From positions 310,001 through 374,000 of the forward strand of contig CAVQQI010000010.1 in NCBI GenBank assembly GCA_963714875.1: a stretch of DNA of 64,000 nt, in the 5' to 3' direction. The notes under the pieces are model-generated. The model had not been told where the DNA came from, did not search any database, and was given only the letters and a program-made list of their open reading frames with translations. Origin of the DNA: JBAOHV01 sp963714875 (GTDB lineage: Bacteria > Actinomycetota > Acidimicrobiia > Acidimicrobiales > Microtrichaceae). Within the stretch, counting starts at the first letter, position 1; every line of letters starts with the position of its first letter. Positions 19,301-29,039 of the stretch are shown piece after piece. Made by a program: the position numbers and the translations under genes.

Positions 19301-21488
19301 CGATCGGTGTGCCGTAGCTCCAGATGACGGCGTTGCCGTAGGACGGGACGACCTCGGGGGTGCCGAACTGGCCCGGCGTGTTGTCCGCGGCCTCGACCGC
19401 GCCGACGAAGGACGAGTTCGCAGGCAGGAAGTCGGTGATGACGACGTCGCGCATGCGGATGCCCGAGGGCAGGTCCACCGCCAGGTCGAAGCACACCAGG
19501 TCGCCGGGAGCGAAGCGGGGGCCGTCGGTGCCGGCGGCATCGTCGGGGTCGACCCATCCGGTGGCGCACTGTTCGCGGCCGATCTGCTGCGCCGCAGCGG
19601 CGGCGCCGCTCAGGGTCTGCTTCGCGACCGAGTACCAGCGCGAGCTCAGCGAGGCGCCCGAGACGTCGCCGACCTCGATCGGGGCGAGGCCGTCATCGCC
19701 GTTCACCAACGAGGTGGTGCCGGACAGGCTGGCCCGGTTCCGCAAGGTGTCGAACACCAGCACGGGCTGAGCGGTGGCGCGGTAGGTCTCGAGCGTCACG
19801 GAGTCGAAGCTCAGCTGCACGTCGCTGTTCACGCCGATGGTCGCGGGCAGCGTCCACTGCAGGGTCTGCACGCCGTCGGGTCCGTCGGAGATCTCCGGCT
19901 CGATCGGGGTGCGGGCGCCATCGACCGACACCGAGGAGGATGCGGGGCGGAACGCCAACCCGTCGGGCAGCTCGTCGGTCACGACGACCTTCGCCGCGTC
20001 GCGGTACTCGCCGGTCCGGATCGACAGGTTCCAAGCGGTCACGCCGCCGTACTCCACCCCGTTGCGACAACGGCCGGAGCCGTTGCCGTTGGCGACCGAG
20101 TTGCAGGCGGACTTCTGGATGGCCAGGTCCTCGATCACCACGGTCTCGGTGGCGCGGTCCCAGGTCTGATCGGGCGAGACGCCCGCGGGAACGCGACCGG
20201 TGTAGGCGCCCGCGGCCGAGACACCGTTGGTGGCGCTGCGCTCCGTGCCGCGCTCGGTCGTCGGGGCGCCGGTGTTGTTCGCCAGGTTCGCGACCTGTCC
20301 GCATGAGTCCGCACGGCGGCCACAGATCGGATCGGGCGCACTCGACACGGCCTCGACGGGAGCACCGGGCGCTGCGTCGGGAGTCGGAGCTTCGGCCGGT
20401 GTCTCGGGTTCGGCCGGGGTCTCGCGCGCTGTGGGCACCTCGGGCCAGAGCGCGTTCTCCCGCTCCGGGACCGCGGCGAGGTAGGTGATCTCTCGCGACG
20501 CACCAGGGGCCAGGTCGCCGATCGTCCAACGCACGTGGGTGTACACGCTGCGGGGCAGTGGGCCTGCGCCGTCGGGATCGACGTCGACGGTCTCGACCCG
20601 ATCGGGGGCGATGCAGCCCTCCCCGGCATCCAACTGCCGCGCCTCGTCCAGGCGTGGAGCGCCGGGGTATTCCAGACCGCCGGGCGTGCTCGGGGTGTCC
20701 GGCGTGTTGTCGACGGTGCCGCAGCCCAGGAACTCCAGCTCTGCCGGCAACCAGTCCTCGACCGACACGGCGTTCGTCGGGGCCACCAGGTTGTTCTCGA
20801 CCCGCACCGTGTACACGGTGGGGCGGTGCGCGCCACGCAGCAGCTCGTTCTCGCTGCTGGGTTCGGATTTGGTCACGACCAACGGCACGATCGTGGTCGA
20901 CCCCGCAGCGGACGCCCGGTCCGTGTAGGAGTCCTTGCCGGGGACGGCGGTTCCGTCCAGGGCGAACTTGGTGATGAAACGGGGGTTGGTGTTGGCGAAC
21001 GCCTCAGCGGTGCTGCCGACCTCGGCGCCGACGAACAGGGCCGAGTCGTCCTTGCCCGAGCTGTTGTGCGAGATGCGGTAGCCCACCGATGTCGACGAGC
21101 CGGGCTGGGCGTCGCTGATGTTGCTCCAGATCAGCGTGGTGGCGCCGGGGCCGGGTTGATCGGCGATGATGCGCGTCGGTGCGATGTCGGCCGAGCCGGC
21201 CACATAGGTCGCTCCGGCGGGGACGACATCGCGGAAGCTCACGTTGAAGTAGCGCTGCAGCCCGGCATCGTCGGTCGACCAGGTGTTGTGCGCGGTCAGC
21301 TCGATCGAGGTCTCGTCGCCGTAGAGCGTGGATGCCGGCAAGGACTTGGTCAATGCCAGCGTGTCCTCGGGCAACGGCGCATCGGCCGACGCTGAGGCAT
21401 ACGGCGGCAGCGCTGCTGCGCCAGTGGCGATCAGGGTCACCGCGGCGAGCAGGCGCAACGCAGGACTCGAGCGATGGTTGACCCGCAC
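13351..21488 (-). CDS. Giant DUF11-repeat surface protein with LAxTG wall anchor; frameshifted near 15803
   Basis: About 2,700 residues after correcting one frameshift. The N-terminus has a signal-like segment (ALRLLAAVTLIATGAAALP). About fifteen DUF11/isopeptide-type beta-sandwich repeats follow, each with VTDxLPxGLxF-like and xNTAxV steps (e.g. VTDELPDGLAFRPASS, VADTLPAGLSYAAGS, VTDVLPEGLEYRD). The C-terminus is ETLAYTG, a hydrophobic helix and RRRR, matching the LAxTG signal of class E sortases. This implies a long wall-linked stalk or adhesin. The frame breaks after DSVPAGLRAV and resumes as RTSGSGRVSCVRTAADSP; one missing base near 15803 explains it. Upstream the frame is open into the PilZ protein, so the GTG at 21488 is only a likely start. 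Confidence 0.82.
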
Positions 21489-21740
21489 CCGCAGGTCGTT
21501 GACCGAGCGCGGCGCCACCGGCTCACGGCCGGGATCGGCCGCGGCGGGGATCCAGGCGGCTGCCCAGATGCCCATGAGGGTGTGCAGCACCTCGGGGTCC
21601 TCGTCGTCGAACGCGATGCCGAGGCGGTGGGTGCCATCGGCCAGCGCCAACGAGGACCGCACCGTGGCACGGACGCGAAGCGGGGCGGAACGGTCGATGG
21701 GCCGCAGCAGCACCGAGGTGCTCGAGCCGACCTCTGCGGG

Positions 21741-23301
21741 TTACGCGACGCGCACGCCCATGCCGAGCGGACCGACGTCCAGCACCTCGAGCTCGTTGCC
21801 GCCCATCTGCACCTGCAGCTGAGATCCGACACGCGCCGAGCCTCGGCGCAGACGCTGGGGGATGATCACGCCGATCGCCCGCAGCAGCGGGACCGACACC
21901 AGCAGTGCGCCCGCGAGCAGCGCCATCTCGACGTCGCGCGGAGGGTCGGCCAACGGCCAGCCCAGCACCGACGACAGGGCGCGCGTCGCCAGGGCGACCT
22001 GCACTGCGACCGTGGCGACGAACGCGATGCCCAACGATCGACCGGCACCGGTCATGGGCCGTCCCGTCACAGCTGTGGCGAGCGAGGCGACCGAGGCGTC
22101 GATCTCCTCGAACGCGCCGCGCACGGTGGCGGCGGGTCCCAGGCGACGGTCGGACAGCTCCCAGCGGATCAGGCCAGCGGCGCCGTGCAGTGCCACGCCC
22201 GCGATCAGCACCTGCCAGACCTCGACGCTGAACGGCAGCTCGCCGCTCAGCAGTGAGGCCACCAGCACCGCGAGCACGCCCAGCGCGACGGTCCCGCGCA
22301 GCGTGTCCATCGTCCGAGCCAGCGCCGCGGAGCGCATCCCTCGGGGGAGGTTGCGGCGCAGCAGGGCGCCGGGGCCGGCGGCGGCGGCTCGCAGCCGGTC
22401 AGCAGCGGCGGCCACCGGCTCGACCATGCGACTCGACTCGTGCCCGTTCAGCACCGCCAGCGACGTCGGGCTCCACGCACCGCGCCAGCCCTGGGTGATC
22501 AGCTGGTCGCCCAGCTGCGCGATCGACCCGGCGTCCGGGTCGAGCTGGGTGAAGGCCGCGCGACGGACCACCGACGCACCGACCGACCACGCGGCGATCC
22601 CCCGTGCCGAGTCGGCGGGTCCCACCAGGTCGTTGTCGGTCGAGTCCACGACGTTCGCGTTCGGGAGCACTGGTGGACATCGACTGCACCCAGGCGACCC
22701 GGCTGTCACGGAACTCCAGCTCGGTCAGGGAGAACATCTGCTCGTTCGCGACCGAGTCCGAGGTCAGGAGTCCGATCAGCTCTGCATCCGTGGCGGCGAG
22801 CGCAGCCGCCACGAGGACGGGGAGACCGCCCGAGGCGTCCGACGGCCCGATCTGCGCGGTCACCCGAGCAGCACCGAGGTCCTCGGCCAACACGTCGAGG
22901 TCGTGTCCGACGGGGCCGACCAGCAACAGCTCGGTCCGGCGGTCCACCCACGATGCGCTGAGCAGTGCCATGCGCACACGTGCCGGCTCCTGGTCGGTCA
23001 CCAACACAGCGACTGCCCGGCCGGCTCCGCCGCCGCCGTTCGCGACGCGGCCTGGCTCACGCACGCCGGTCGTCACGTCGGCCCCGGTCGCGTCATCGGC
23101 ATCGTTCGCACCAGCCGGCGCGGTGCGCCGGAGGAACATGGCCAGTCGGATCAGGGCGAAGAGCTCAGCTGCCAGGAACGGCCAGAACAGCCAGGGGTTC
23201 ACTCCCTCGGCAGTGCGCGTGACGCGCAGCACCGCCCAGGCGACAGCAACGATCAGCAGCGAGGCGCCGAGCAGCGCCCGAGGATTCTTCGGAGGGTTCA
23301 T
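21741..23301 (-). CDS. GT2-like membrane protein with PilZ domain, degenerate; frameshift near 22670 and in-frame TAA at 21741
   Basis: Resembles BcsA-type processive glycosyltransferases in architecture: two N-terminal TM helices (residues 8-45), a GT-A-like domain, further TM helices, and a C-terminal PilZ domain. In the GT domain the usual DxD-like region reads TDAELIGLLTSDSVANEQMF and the QxxRW motif is not seen, so catalysis is doubtful. The PilZ part keeps RGSAR (RxxxR) and DVGPLG (N/DxSxxG with Ser changed). A one-base shift near 22670 separates QSMSTS from LPNANVVDSTDNDLVG. At 21741 a TAA (TAC would give VAYPAEVGS) truncates PilZ; the same frame then continues without a stop into the DUF11 giant. 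ATG 23301 has GAAGGAT upstream. Confidence 0.68.
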
Positions 23302-23417
23302 GCGGATCCTTCGCGACAGGGCACGGGGCTCCATCGGCCGAACCCCATGGCAATCGAGGAGTCCGCGACCCGGCAAGGCGCCGCAGCGGGCATCGGTGGC
23401 CGCGTATCGTTCGGACG

Positions 23418-24185
23418 ATGACCGCTGAGGCCCACCCGACCCCGATCGAGACCGCACGCCGCACGGCCCGGACGATCGGTGACCTGCCCGCCAACTTCAT
23501 GCTCGACGGCGAGACCTACAAGGCCGCCGCCGAGGTCGGCTACGAGGGAATGGCCTTCTACTACGCCGGTCGTGCCGGCGTGCTCGGCGACGTCGACGCC
23601 GAGGTCGTCACCGAGGCGTTCGTGTTCTTCCCGCCGACCTCGATCGAGGTGGCCTGGACCTCGGCGGCCGCGATCGAGCCGCGAGACGCCAGCGCGCGGC
23701 GCTTCGCCGGTGCCCTGGCGACCTGGACCGACATGCACATGCCGGCTGGCGCACTCGACTACGCACGCCTGGCCGAGCTGCTGGGCATCGTGATCCGCGA
23801 GGCCGATCCCACCGGGGCGCCCGTGTTCGCCGGATGGAGGGTGTTGGACGAACCCGACGACCCGAGGGCACTGGCGCTGCACCGGCTCAACGCCCTGCGC
23901 GAGTTGCGTGCCGCTCGCCACGGGGTGGCGGTGCTGGAAGCAGGGCTCGCTCCGCTCGAGGCGGTCATGGTGAAGTCGCCCTTCATGGCGGATGTGTTCG
24001 GCTGGCCCGAACCCCGCCCCGAGCCCGACGAGGCGCTGCGTGCACGCTGGCAGGCCGCGGAGGACGAGACCGACCGCCGGTTCGCGGAGGACCTGGCCGC
24101 GCTGGACGGCGCCCAGCGCGCCGAGCTCGAGGAATTGCTGGACACGGCCCGACGGGCGCTGCGAGCCGGTTCGGCCGACAGGTAG
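23418..24185 (+). CDS. SCO6745-family helical protein
   Basis: A 255-residue protein matching an actinobacterial family of unknown function (SCO6745/EvbL-like). Recognisable conserved features are FMLDGETYKAAAEVGYEGM, FYYAGRAGVLGD and FFPPTSIEVAWTSAA, followed by a long helical C-terminus with many Glu, Arg and Ala. No signal peptide or TM segment is seen, so it is cytosolic. Some homologues occur beside antibiotic or xenobiotic genes; none is here. It is divergent from the GT2-like gene, with 116 bases between the starts, and convergent with the beta-helix lipoprotein. Confidence 0.78.
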   Translation: MTAEAHPTPIETARRTARTIGDLPANFMLDGETYKAAAEVGYEGMAFYYAGRAGVLGDVDAEVVTEAFVFFPPTSIEVAWTSAAAIEPRDASARRFAGALATWTDMHMPAGALDYARLAELLGIVIREADPTGAPVFAGWRVLDEPDDPRALALHRLNALRELRAARHGVAVLEAGLAPLEAVMVKSPFMADVFGWPEPRPEPDEALRARWQAAEDETDRRFAEDLAALDGAQRAELEELLDTARRALRAGSADR

Positions 24186-24206
24186 ACCCGAACCCAGTCC
24201 CTGAAC

Positions 24207-25679
24207 TCAGTTCTCGATGGCGCCCGGGTCGCAGCCGGCACCCTGCGGTCGCGGGACACCACGCTGGTCAGATGCGGTGCTGCAGGGTCCGCCCGTGGCG
24301 TCGATGGCCGGGCTGCCCGGAGAGGGTGCACGGAACCAGGTCCCGCCCACCTCGGAGAGCGGGCCCAGCGCCGGCGGCGTCGGGCTCGCCGGCACGCCGC
24401 AGGTGCCGTCGGAGATGATCGAGTCGGTCACCACGAACGTGTTGCCGTTGGGCTCGCAGCTGGCGGGGCTGCCCTGCGGGTCCGAGATGATCGACGAGGT
24501 GACCGTGACGGTCGTGCCGCCCCCGGCCCGCAGATCGATGTTGGCGCCACCACCCGGTGTCGCGGTGTTGTGGGCGATGGTCGACCCGGTGATGGTGAGG
24601 CTCGATGTGCCGTGAATGGCGATCCCGCCTGCGGCACGGTTCAGCTGGTCGCGGAAGGCGTAGGTGGCGACGTTGTCGGTGATGGTCGAGTCGATGATCC
24701 GGAAGTCGGCCACGCCGGCGAAGGCCGTCAGCGCTCCGGTGCGGCCGGTGTTCTGCACCATCGCGACCCGCTCGAGCACGAGCGAGCTGACCGATGAGCT
24801 GGCCCAGATCGCAGCGCCGGGACCGCCGCCCGAGTTGTTCTGTCGGAACACCGTGTCGGTCGCCGCGAGCGACGCGCCCTCCAACACGATCGCACCGCCG
24901 GAACCGTTGCCGTTGGCGACGAACTGCGAGTCGTCGATCGTGACCGAGCCGTCGTGGACCGACAACGCCCCGCCGTCGCCGCCGGTGTTCGACGTGAAGG
25001 TCGACCCGGTGATGCTGACCGCACCGAACGACGCGATCGCCCCGCCGGCGCGGTTGGCGGCGTTCGCCGAGAACTCCGAGTTGATGATGGTGGCGCCGCT
25101 GCGTGCCGACACGCCGCCACCCTCGACCGAGCCGCTGCCGATGGATCGGTTGTCGGTCACCTCGACGTCGTCCAGCACCAGCGGCCCGGAGGCGGTGATG
25201 CCGGCGCCGCGGGCGCAGTCGGGCTGGCCGTAGATCGAGATGCCGCACGGCAGCGGCGACTGCAGGCGTCCGCCGGTGACGACCAGACGCTCCAGCGTGA
25301 CCGTGGAGCCGCCGACCGACATGACCCTGGCGGGCGAGCACGTCTGGCGCACCCTGGCGCGGGCCGCGCCGTCGGTGGTCACGGTCAGCGCTCTGTTGCC
25401 GCCGTGGACGAGGGCTGGCTGACCGGTGCACCGCGTCAGCGCGTACTCGGCGCCCGAGCTGACCACGATGGTGGAGTCCGCGTTGTCGTTCGCTGCTGCG
25501 GTGAACGCCTCACGCAGCGAGATGACCCCGTCGGCGTTGTCCACCACGTCGACGGTGGTCGTCACGACGATGGTGGCGGGCGGACCCGGTGGGGTCGGCG
25601 CCGGAGCGCACCCGACGGCGACTGCGACGACGGCCGCTCCCAGGACCGCGACAACTCGACGCGTTCGTGTGGCGATCAT
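24207..25679 (-). CDS. Parallel beta-helix lipoprotein with choice-of-anchor Q-type C-terminus
   Basis: A 490-residue exported protein. The lipobox is AVAVGCAP (cysteine ~24). An N-terminal strand segment (TVDVVDNADGVISLREAFTA) typical of pectate-lyase-like outer-surface proteins is followed by a right-handed beta-helix with repeated SxFxxNxAxxGGAI rungs. The C-terminal motif SPAIDATGG...DQRGVPRPQGAGCDPGAIE is the hallmark of the choice-of-anchor Q family. Likely a surface carbohydrate-binding or structural protein; no catalytic residues can be named. It ends 22 bases from the convergent SCO6745-like gene. Confidence 0.88.
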   Translation of the reverse strand: MIATRTRRVVAVLGAAVVAVAVGCAPAPTPPGPPATIVVTTTVDVVDNADGVISLREAFTAAANDNADSTIVVSSGAEYALTRCTGQPALVHGGNRALTVTTDGAARARVRQTCSPARVMSVGGSTVTLERLVVTGGRLQSPLPCGISIYGQPDCARGAGITASGPLVLDDVEVTDNRSIGSGSVEGGGVSARSGATIINSEFSANAANRAGGAIASFGAVSITGSTFTSNTGGDGGALSVHDGSVTIDDSQFVANGNGSGGAIVLEGASLAATDTVFRQNNSGGGPGAAIWASSSVSSLVLERVAMVQNTGRTGALTAFAGVADFRIIDSTITDNVATYAFRDQLNRAAGGIAIHGTSSLTITGSTIAHNTATPGGGANIDLRAGGGTTVTVTSSIISDPQGSPASCEPNGNTFVVTDSIISDGTCGVPASPTPPALGPLSEVGGTWFRAPSPGSPAIDATGGPCSTASDQRGVPRPQGAGCDPGAIEN

Positions 25680-25831
25680 GGAAGCCCCCTCGTCATCGGT
25701 CCTCCGCCCGTGTCGCCAGTTGCTGCACGGGAGTGGGTCGAACCTGTCGGAACCCTAGCGACCCGGCTGGTGGCGTGACGTGCCCGGTCGCCGATCCCGG
25801 AGGTCGAACCTCGGCCTGTCGGCCGATCGGA

Positions 25832-26266
25832 TCAGTCGACCCTGCTGCTGAAGCGGCTCCTGAGCCACCCCCACCCGCCGGTGGACCACAGCGCCCACAG
25901 CACCAGCAACGGCTGGAACCACAGCCGGACGAACCGCTGCGCATCGGTGTCCAGTCCGAACCCGTCGTTGCCCTCCAGGAACTGCGCGATGTTGCCCGGG
26001 AAGATCACGATGAAGAACCCGGCGACCACCACACCGACCACCGCCGATCGTCGCCGCCCGCTCAGGATCAGCGCCGCGCCCAGCAGCAGCTCGATGATGC
26101 CCGAGACGATCACCACCGCATCGGCGTCGACCGGGAACCACGACGGCACCTGGGCCTGGAACTCCTCGCGCTGCACCGTCAGGTGTCCGGTGCCCGCGAC
26201 GATCAGCGCCGCGCCCAGCGCCCAGCGGGCGACGCTGCGGACTCCGTCATGGTCGATTCGCTGCAT
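25832..26266 (-). CDS. DoxX-family membrane protein
   Basis: A 144-residue integral membrane protein with four hydrophobic helices. The DoxX-like pattern is visible in ARWALGAALIVAGTGHLTV, the second helix (VSGIIELLLGAALIL) and VVGVVVAGFFIVIFPGNIAQF. Members are subunits of quinol oxidases or of membrane redox complexes, many of unknown role. It is the middle of three minus-strand genes (DinB-like upstream, beta-helix lipoprotein downstream), with 36 bases to the DinB gene, so cotranscription with that gene is likely. Confidence 0.85.
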   Translation of the reverse strand: MQRIDHDGVRSVARWALGAALIVAGTGHLTVQREEFQAQVPSWFPVDADAVVIVSGIIELLLGAALILSGRRRSAVVGVVVAGFFIVIFPGNIAQFLEGNDGFGLDTDAQRFVRLWFQPLLVLWALWSTGGWGWLRSRFSSRVD

Positions 26267-26302
26267 GAGGCTCCTGTCCGGGGCGTCGGTGGCCGGTCGC
26301 GG

Positions 26303-26809
26303 TCAACAGCCGAGGAGGCCGCGTGCGTAGGCGGCCTGCCCGAGGTGCTGCAGCGAGTCGTCCGCGACGCTGATCAGCCGGACCCCGAGCGAGACCGGGG
26401 GGTCCCAGCGCTCATCGATGATCCGGTCCAGGTCGCCCTCGCTCAGCCCCGCCAGCATGTCGGCGGTGCGCTGCTGCACCTCGGCCAGATACGTCACGAG
26501 CACGTCGGGTCCGTCGGGCCGCACTGCCGCCATCTGCTCCGCGTCGTGCCCGTAGCCGATGTTGTCCGGGTCCGGGGCCAGGCCGAACCGCTCCGCCAAC
26601 CCGCCACGCAGCCACAGCTGGTCGCACTCCAGCAGTTCCGACACGTGGTGGTCCTGCACACGGGCCAGGTGCCACACGAGCCACCCGATGGTGTTGGCCC
26701 CCGGACGGGGCGATCGGGTCAGCTCCTCGGGCGTCAGCCCGTCGACGGCTGATTCGGCGAGCGGGGGGATCCGGCCATAGAGCTCGAGCAGCAGCGCGGC
26801 GACGTCCAT
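26303..26809 (-). CDS. DinB/DUF664 family protein (mycothiol-transferase type)
   Basis: A 168-residue four-helix DinB-fold protein. LTPEELTRSPRPGANTIGWL, then VWHLARVQDHHVSEL and SVADDSLQHLGQAAYARGLL supply the three histidines expected to bind a divalent metal. In actinobacteria such proteins transfer mycothiol or bacillithiol to electrophiles. The ATG at 26809 is the start nearest the first helix; the frame stays open upstream but reads Arg/Pro-rich shadow sequence. The substrate cannot be deduced. Confidence 0.83.
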   Translation of the reverse strand: MDVAALLLELYGRIPPLAESAVDGLTPEELTRSPRPGANTIGWLVWHLARVQDHHVSELLECDQLWLRGGLAERFGLAPDPDNIGYGHDAEQMAAVRPDGPDVLVTYLAEVQQRTADMLAGLSEGDLDRIIDERWDPPVSLGVRLISVADDSLQHLGQAAYARGLLGC

Positions 26810-26847
26810 GCCCCCAGTTGAGCAGACCCGCCGGCACCGGCGTGCGG

Positions 26848-27285
26848 CTACAGCTCGAAGAGGAGGTGGTGGGAGAGGTCGCCGGTCAGATCGACGATCA
26901 TCTCCCGCGACTCGAAGCACCACTCACCGTCCACACGGTGGAACGTGTCGTGGTACCGCCCCGCGATGATCGGCTGCAGCGGCAACTCGTCGGTCTGCTG
27001 GAACACCGTGTAGTACGAGCGTGCGGTGGCCGTGCCCGCCGGGCCGTCGACCCGGACCGCGACGTTGGTGGTGACGTGATGGGTGCGCGGGGTGCCGCTG
27101 TGGTGCAACCGGGTGGCGCTCTCGTACATGGAACGCACCTCGTCGGCCCCGACGAACTCCATCCCCGGCGCAGCCTGGAGACGCCCGTGCCGGAACAGTT
27201 CACCGACGCCGGCCAGATCGCCGGCGTCGATGCGTTCGGCGTAGGCGTAGATCAGGTTCTCGACCTGCCGGGCGTCGTCGGACAT
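26848..27285 (-). CDS. NTF2-like (SnoaL) protein
   Basis: A 145-residue cone-fold protein with the standard opening helix (ARQVENLIYAYAERIDAGDL), VGELFRHGRLQAAPGMEFVG, a histidine-rich strand (TRLHHSGTPRTHHVTTNVAV) and GRYHDTFHRVDGEWCFESRE. SnoaL-like proteins act as isomerases, dehydratases or hydroxylases on small hydrophobic substrates, or as binding subunits. It is divergent from an SDR gene with a gap of about 60 bases, and the pair may share a regulator and pathway. ATG at 27285 begins the domain immediately. Confidence 0.85.
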   Translation of the reverse strand: MSDDARQVENLIYAYAERIDAGDLAGVGELFRHGRLQAAPGMEFVGADEVRSMYESATRLHHSGTPRTHHVTTNVAVRVDGPAGTATARSYYTVFQQTDELPLQPIIAGRYHDTFHRVDGEWCFESREMIVDLTGDLSHHLLFEL

Positions 27286-27349
27286 GGTCGGCGATGGTAC
27301 CGGTGCGTGGTGGTGGCGCGTCCGGCGCAGCTGCGTCAGGATGCCGGAC

Positions 27350-28285
27350 ATGGCAGCGCTGGGACCCGACTCGACCACCGACGACGTCCTGGACGGCGTC
27401 GACCTCACCGACGTGACGGTGGTGGTGACCGGTACGTCGGCCGGGTTGGGGGTGGAGACCGCGCGGGCGCTGGCCGCTCACGGAGCGACGGTGGTCGGCG
27501 TGGTGCGTGACGTCGACAAGGCTCGCCGGGCGTTGGACGACGTGGGTGCTTCCGGCGTGCAGTTGTACGCCGGCGACCTGGGTTCGTTGGCCTCGGTGCG
27601 GGCCTGCGCGGACGCCATCGTGGCCGACCACGACCGCATCGACGCGGTGATCGGCAACGCCGGCATCATGGCGTGTCCGTTCGGGACGACCGAGGACGGG
27701 TTCGAGCTGCAGTTCGGCACCAACCACCTGGGCCACTTCGTGCTGGTCAACCGGCTCGTTCCGGCCCTGGTGCGCGGCGCACCGGCGCGGGTGGTGATGG
27801 TCTCCTCGGCCGGCCACGGCTTCTGCGACGTCAGCCTGGACGACCCGGGGTTCGAGCGCACCCCTTATGACCCGTGGCTGGGCTACGGCCGCTCCAAGAC
27901 CGCCAACGTGCTGTTCGCGGTCGAGCTGGATCGTCGGCTGCGCGACCGTGGCGTGCGGGCCACGGCGCTGCACCCGGGCGGCATCATCACCGAGCTGGGC
28001 CGACACCTGACCGAGGAGTCGATGAACGCACTGGTCGAGGCCCGCGGCAGCACCGAGGTCACGTGGAAGTCGCCCCAGCAGGGGGCTGCCACCTCGGTCT
28101 GGGCAGCGGTCGTCGCGGACGCCGAGGAGGTCGGGGGCCGCTACTGCGAGGACTGCGCTGTCGCGCCGGTGATCGATGATCCGACCGAGTCCCCGGGCGT
28201 CATGGGCTACGCGCTCGACCCGGAGACCGCCGCCGCGTTGTGGCGACTGTCCGAGGACATGGTCGGCGAGACGTACGGGTTCTGA
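27350..28285 (+). CDS. Short-chain dehydrogenase/reductase (retinol-dehydrogenase-like)
   Basis: A 311-residue classical SDR. The cofactor loop is TGTSAGLGVETARALAAHGA, followed by VVGVVRDV at the end of beta-2 (R suggests NADP), YAGDLGSLASV, NAGIMACPF, the catalytic VSSAGHGF and YGRSKTANVLFAVEL (Tyr and Lys), and HPGGIITELGRH. The C-terminal extension (from ~245) has CEDCAVAP and is typical of the retinol-dehydrogenase/protochlorophyllide-reductase-like branch. ATG at 27350 (or 27341) is used; the open frame further up overlaps the divergent gene. Substrate unknown. Confidence 0.88.
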   Translation: MAALGPDSTTDDVLDGVDLTDVTVVVTGTSAGLGVETARALAAHGATVVGVVRDVDKARRALDDVGASGVQLYAGDLGSLASVRACADAIVADHDRIDAVIGNAGIMACPFGTTEDGFELQFGTNHLGHFVLVNRLVPALVRGAPARVVMVSSAGHGFCDVSLDDPGFERTPYDPWLGYGRSKTANVLFAVELDRRLRDRGVRATALHPGGIITELGRHLTEESMNALVEARGSTEVTWKSPQQGAATSVWAAVVADAEEVGGRYCEDCAVAPVIDDPTESPGVMGYALDPETAAALWRLSEDMVGETYGF

Positions 28286-28359
28286 TCGACCGGTCGCTCT
28301 CGGGGTAGGAGTGCGGTCAGGCCGGCGGCGGGTGACATCACGGGGAACGAGGAGACACC

Positions 28360-29013
28360 ATGCGAGTCGCAGTCATCGGAGGACACGGGACGGTCGCCAT
28401 GCTGCTGTCGCCCCGGTTGGTCGCGGCGGGCCACGAGGTGTCGTCACTGATCCGCGACCCCGACCAGAGCGATGAGGTCGCCGCGACCGGCGCGGTGCCG
28501 GTGGTCGCTGATGTCGAGCACCTGGACGTCGACGGCATCGCCGAGCGACTGGCCGGGCACGACGCAGTGGTGTGGTGCGCGGGTGCCGGTGGCGGCAACC
28601 CGGAGCGGACCTACGCGGTCGACCGTGACGCCGCCATCCGTTCGATGGACGCAGCCGCGTCGTCGGGCGTGCAGCGGTACGTGATGTTGTCCTACTTCGG
28701 TGCGGGAACGGACCACGGTGTGCCGGAGGACTCGAGCTTCTTCCCCTACGCCGAGGCGAAGGGCGCAGCCGATGCGCACCTGCGCGGCTCCGGGCTGGAC
28801 TGGACGATCGTCGGGCCGAGCGCGCTCACCGACGAACCCGGCACCGGCATGATCGAGGTGGCGGGCGGTGACGGCGAGCTCGACGCCGGCAGCGTGGCCC
28901 GCGACGACGTCGCGGCGGTCATCGCCGCGGTGGTCGACAACCCCGGCACGGTTCGCTCCACGATCGAGTTCAACTCCGGATCCACGCCGATCGACCGGGC
29001 CATCGCCGGGTGA
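28360..29013 (+). CDS. NAD(P)-binding atypical SDR
   Basis: A 217-residue extended or atypical SDR. The dinucleotide loop GGHGTVAMLLSPRLVAAGHE replaces the usual GATGxxG. Other family features are VSSLIRDPDQ, WCAGAGGGNPERTYAVDRDA, RYVMLSYFGAGTDHG and YAEAKGAADAHLRGSGLDWT (Tyr/Lys pair), then TIVGPSALTDEPG. This group includes NmrA-like sensors and flavin-reductase-like enzymes. GAGGAG sits 6 bases before the ATG. It follows the other SDR on the same strand after 74 bases. Confidence 0.86.
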   Translation: MRVAVIGGHGTVAMLLSPRLVAAGHEVSSLIRDPDQSDEVAATGAVPVVADVEHLDVDGIAERLAGHDAVVWCAGAGGGNPERTYAVDRDAAIRSMDAAASSGVQRYVMLSYFGAGTDHGVPEDSSFFPYAEAKGAADAHLRGSGLDWTIVGPSALTDEPGTGMIEVAGGDGELDAGSVARDDVAAVIAAVVDNPGTVRSTIEFNSGSTPIDRAIAG

Positions 29014-29039
29014 AGCAGTTCGTTCTGGCGTCGGAGGGA

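Noticed and set aside
16533..20306. A 1,257-codon open frame on the plus strand opposite the DUF11 giant.
   Set aside because: It mirrors the third-position G/C bias of the real minus-strand gene, is Gly/Arg/Asp/Val-rich without domains, and has no ribosome site. The minus strand shows clear repeated DUF11 motifs.
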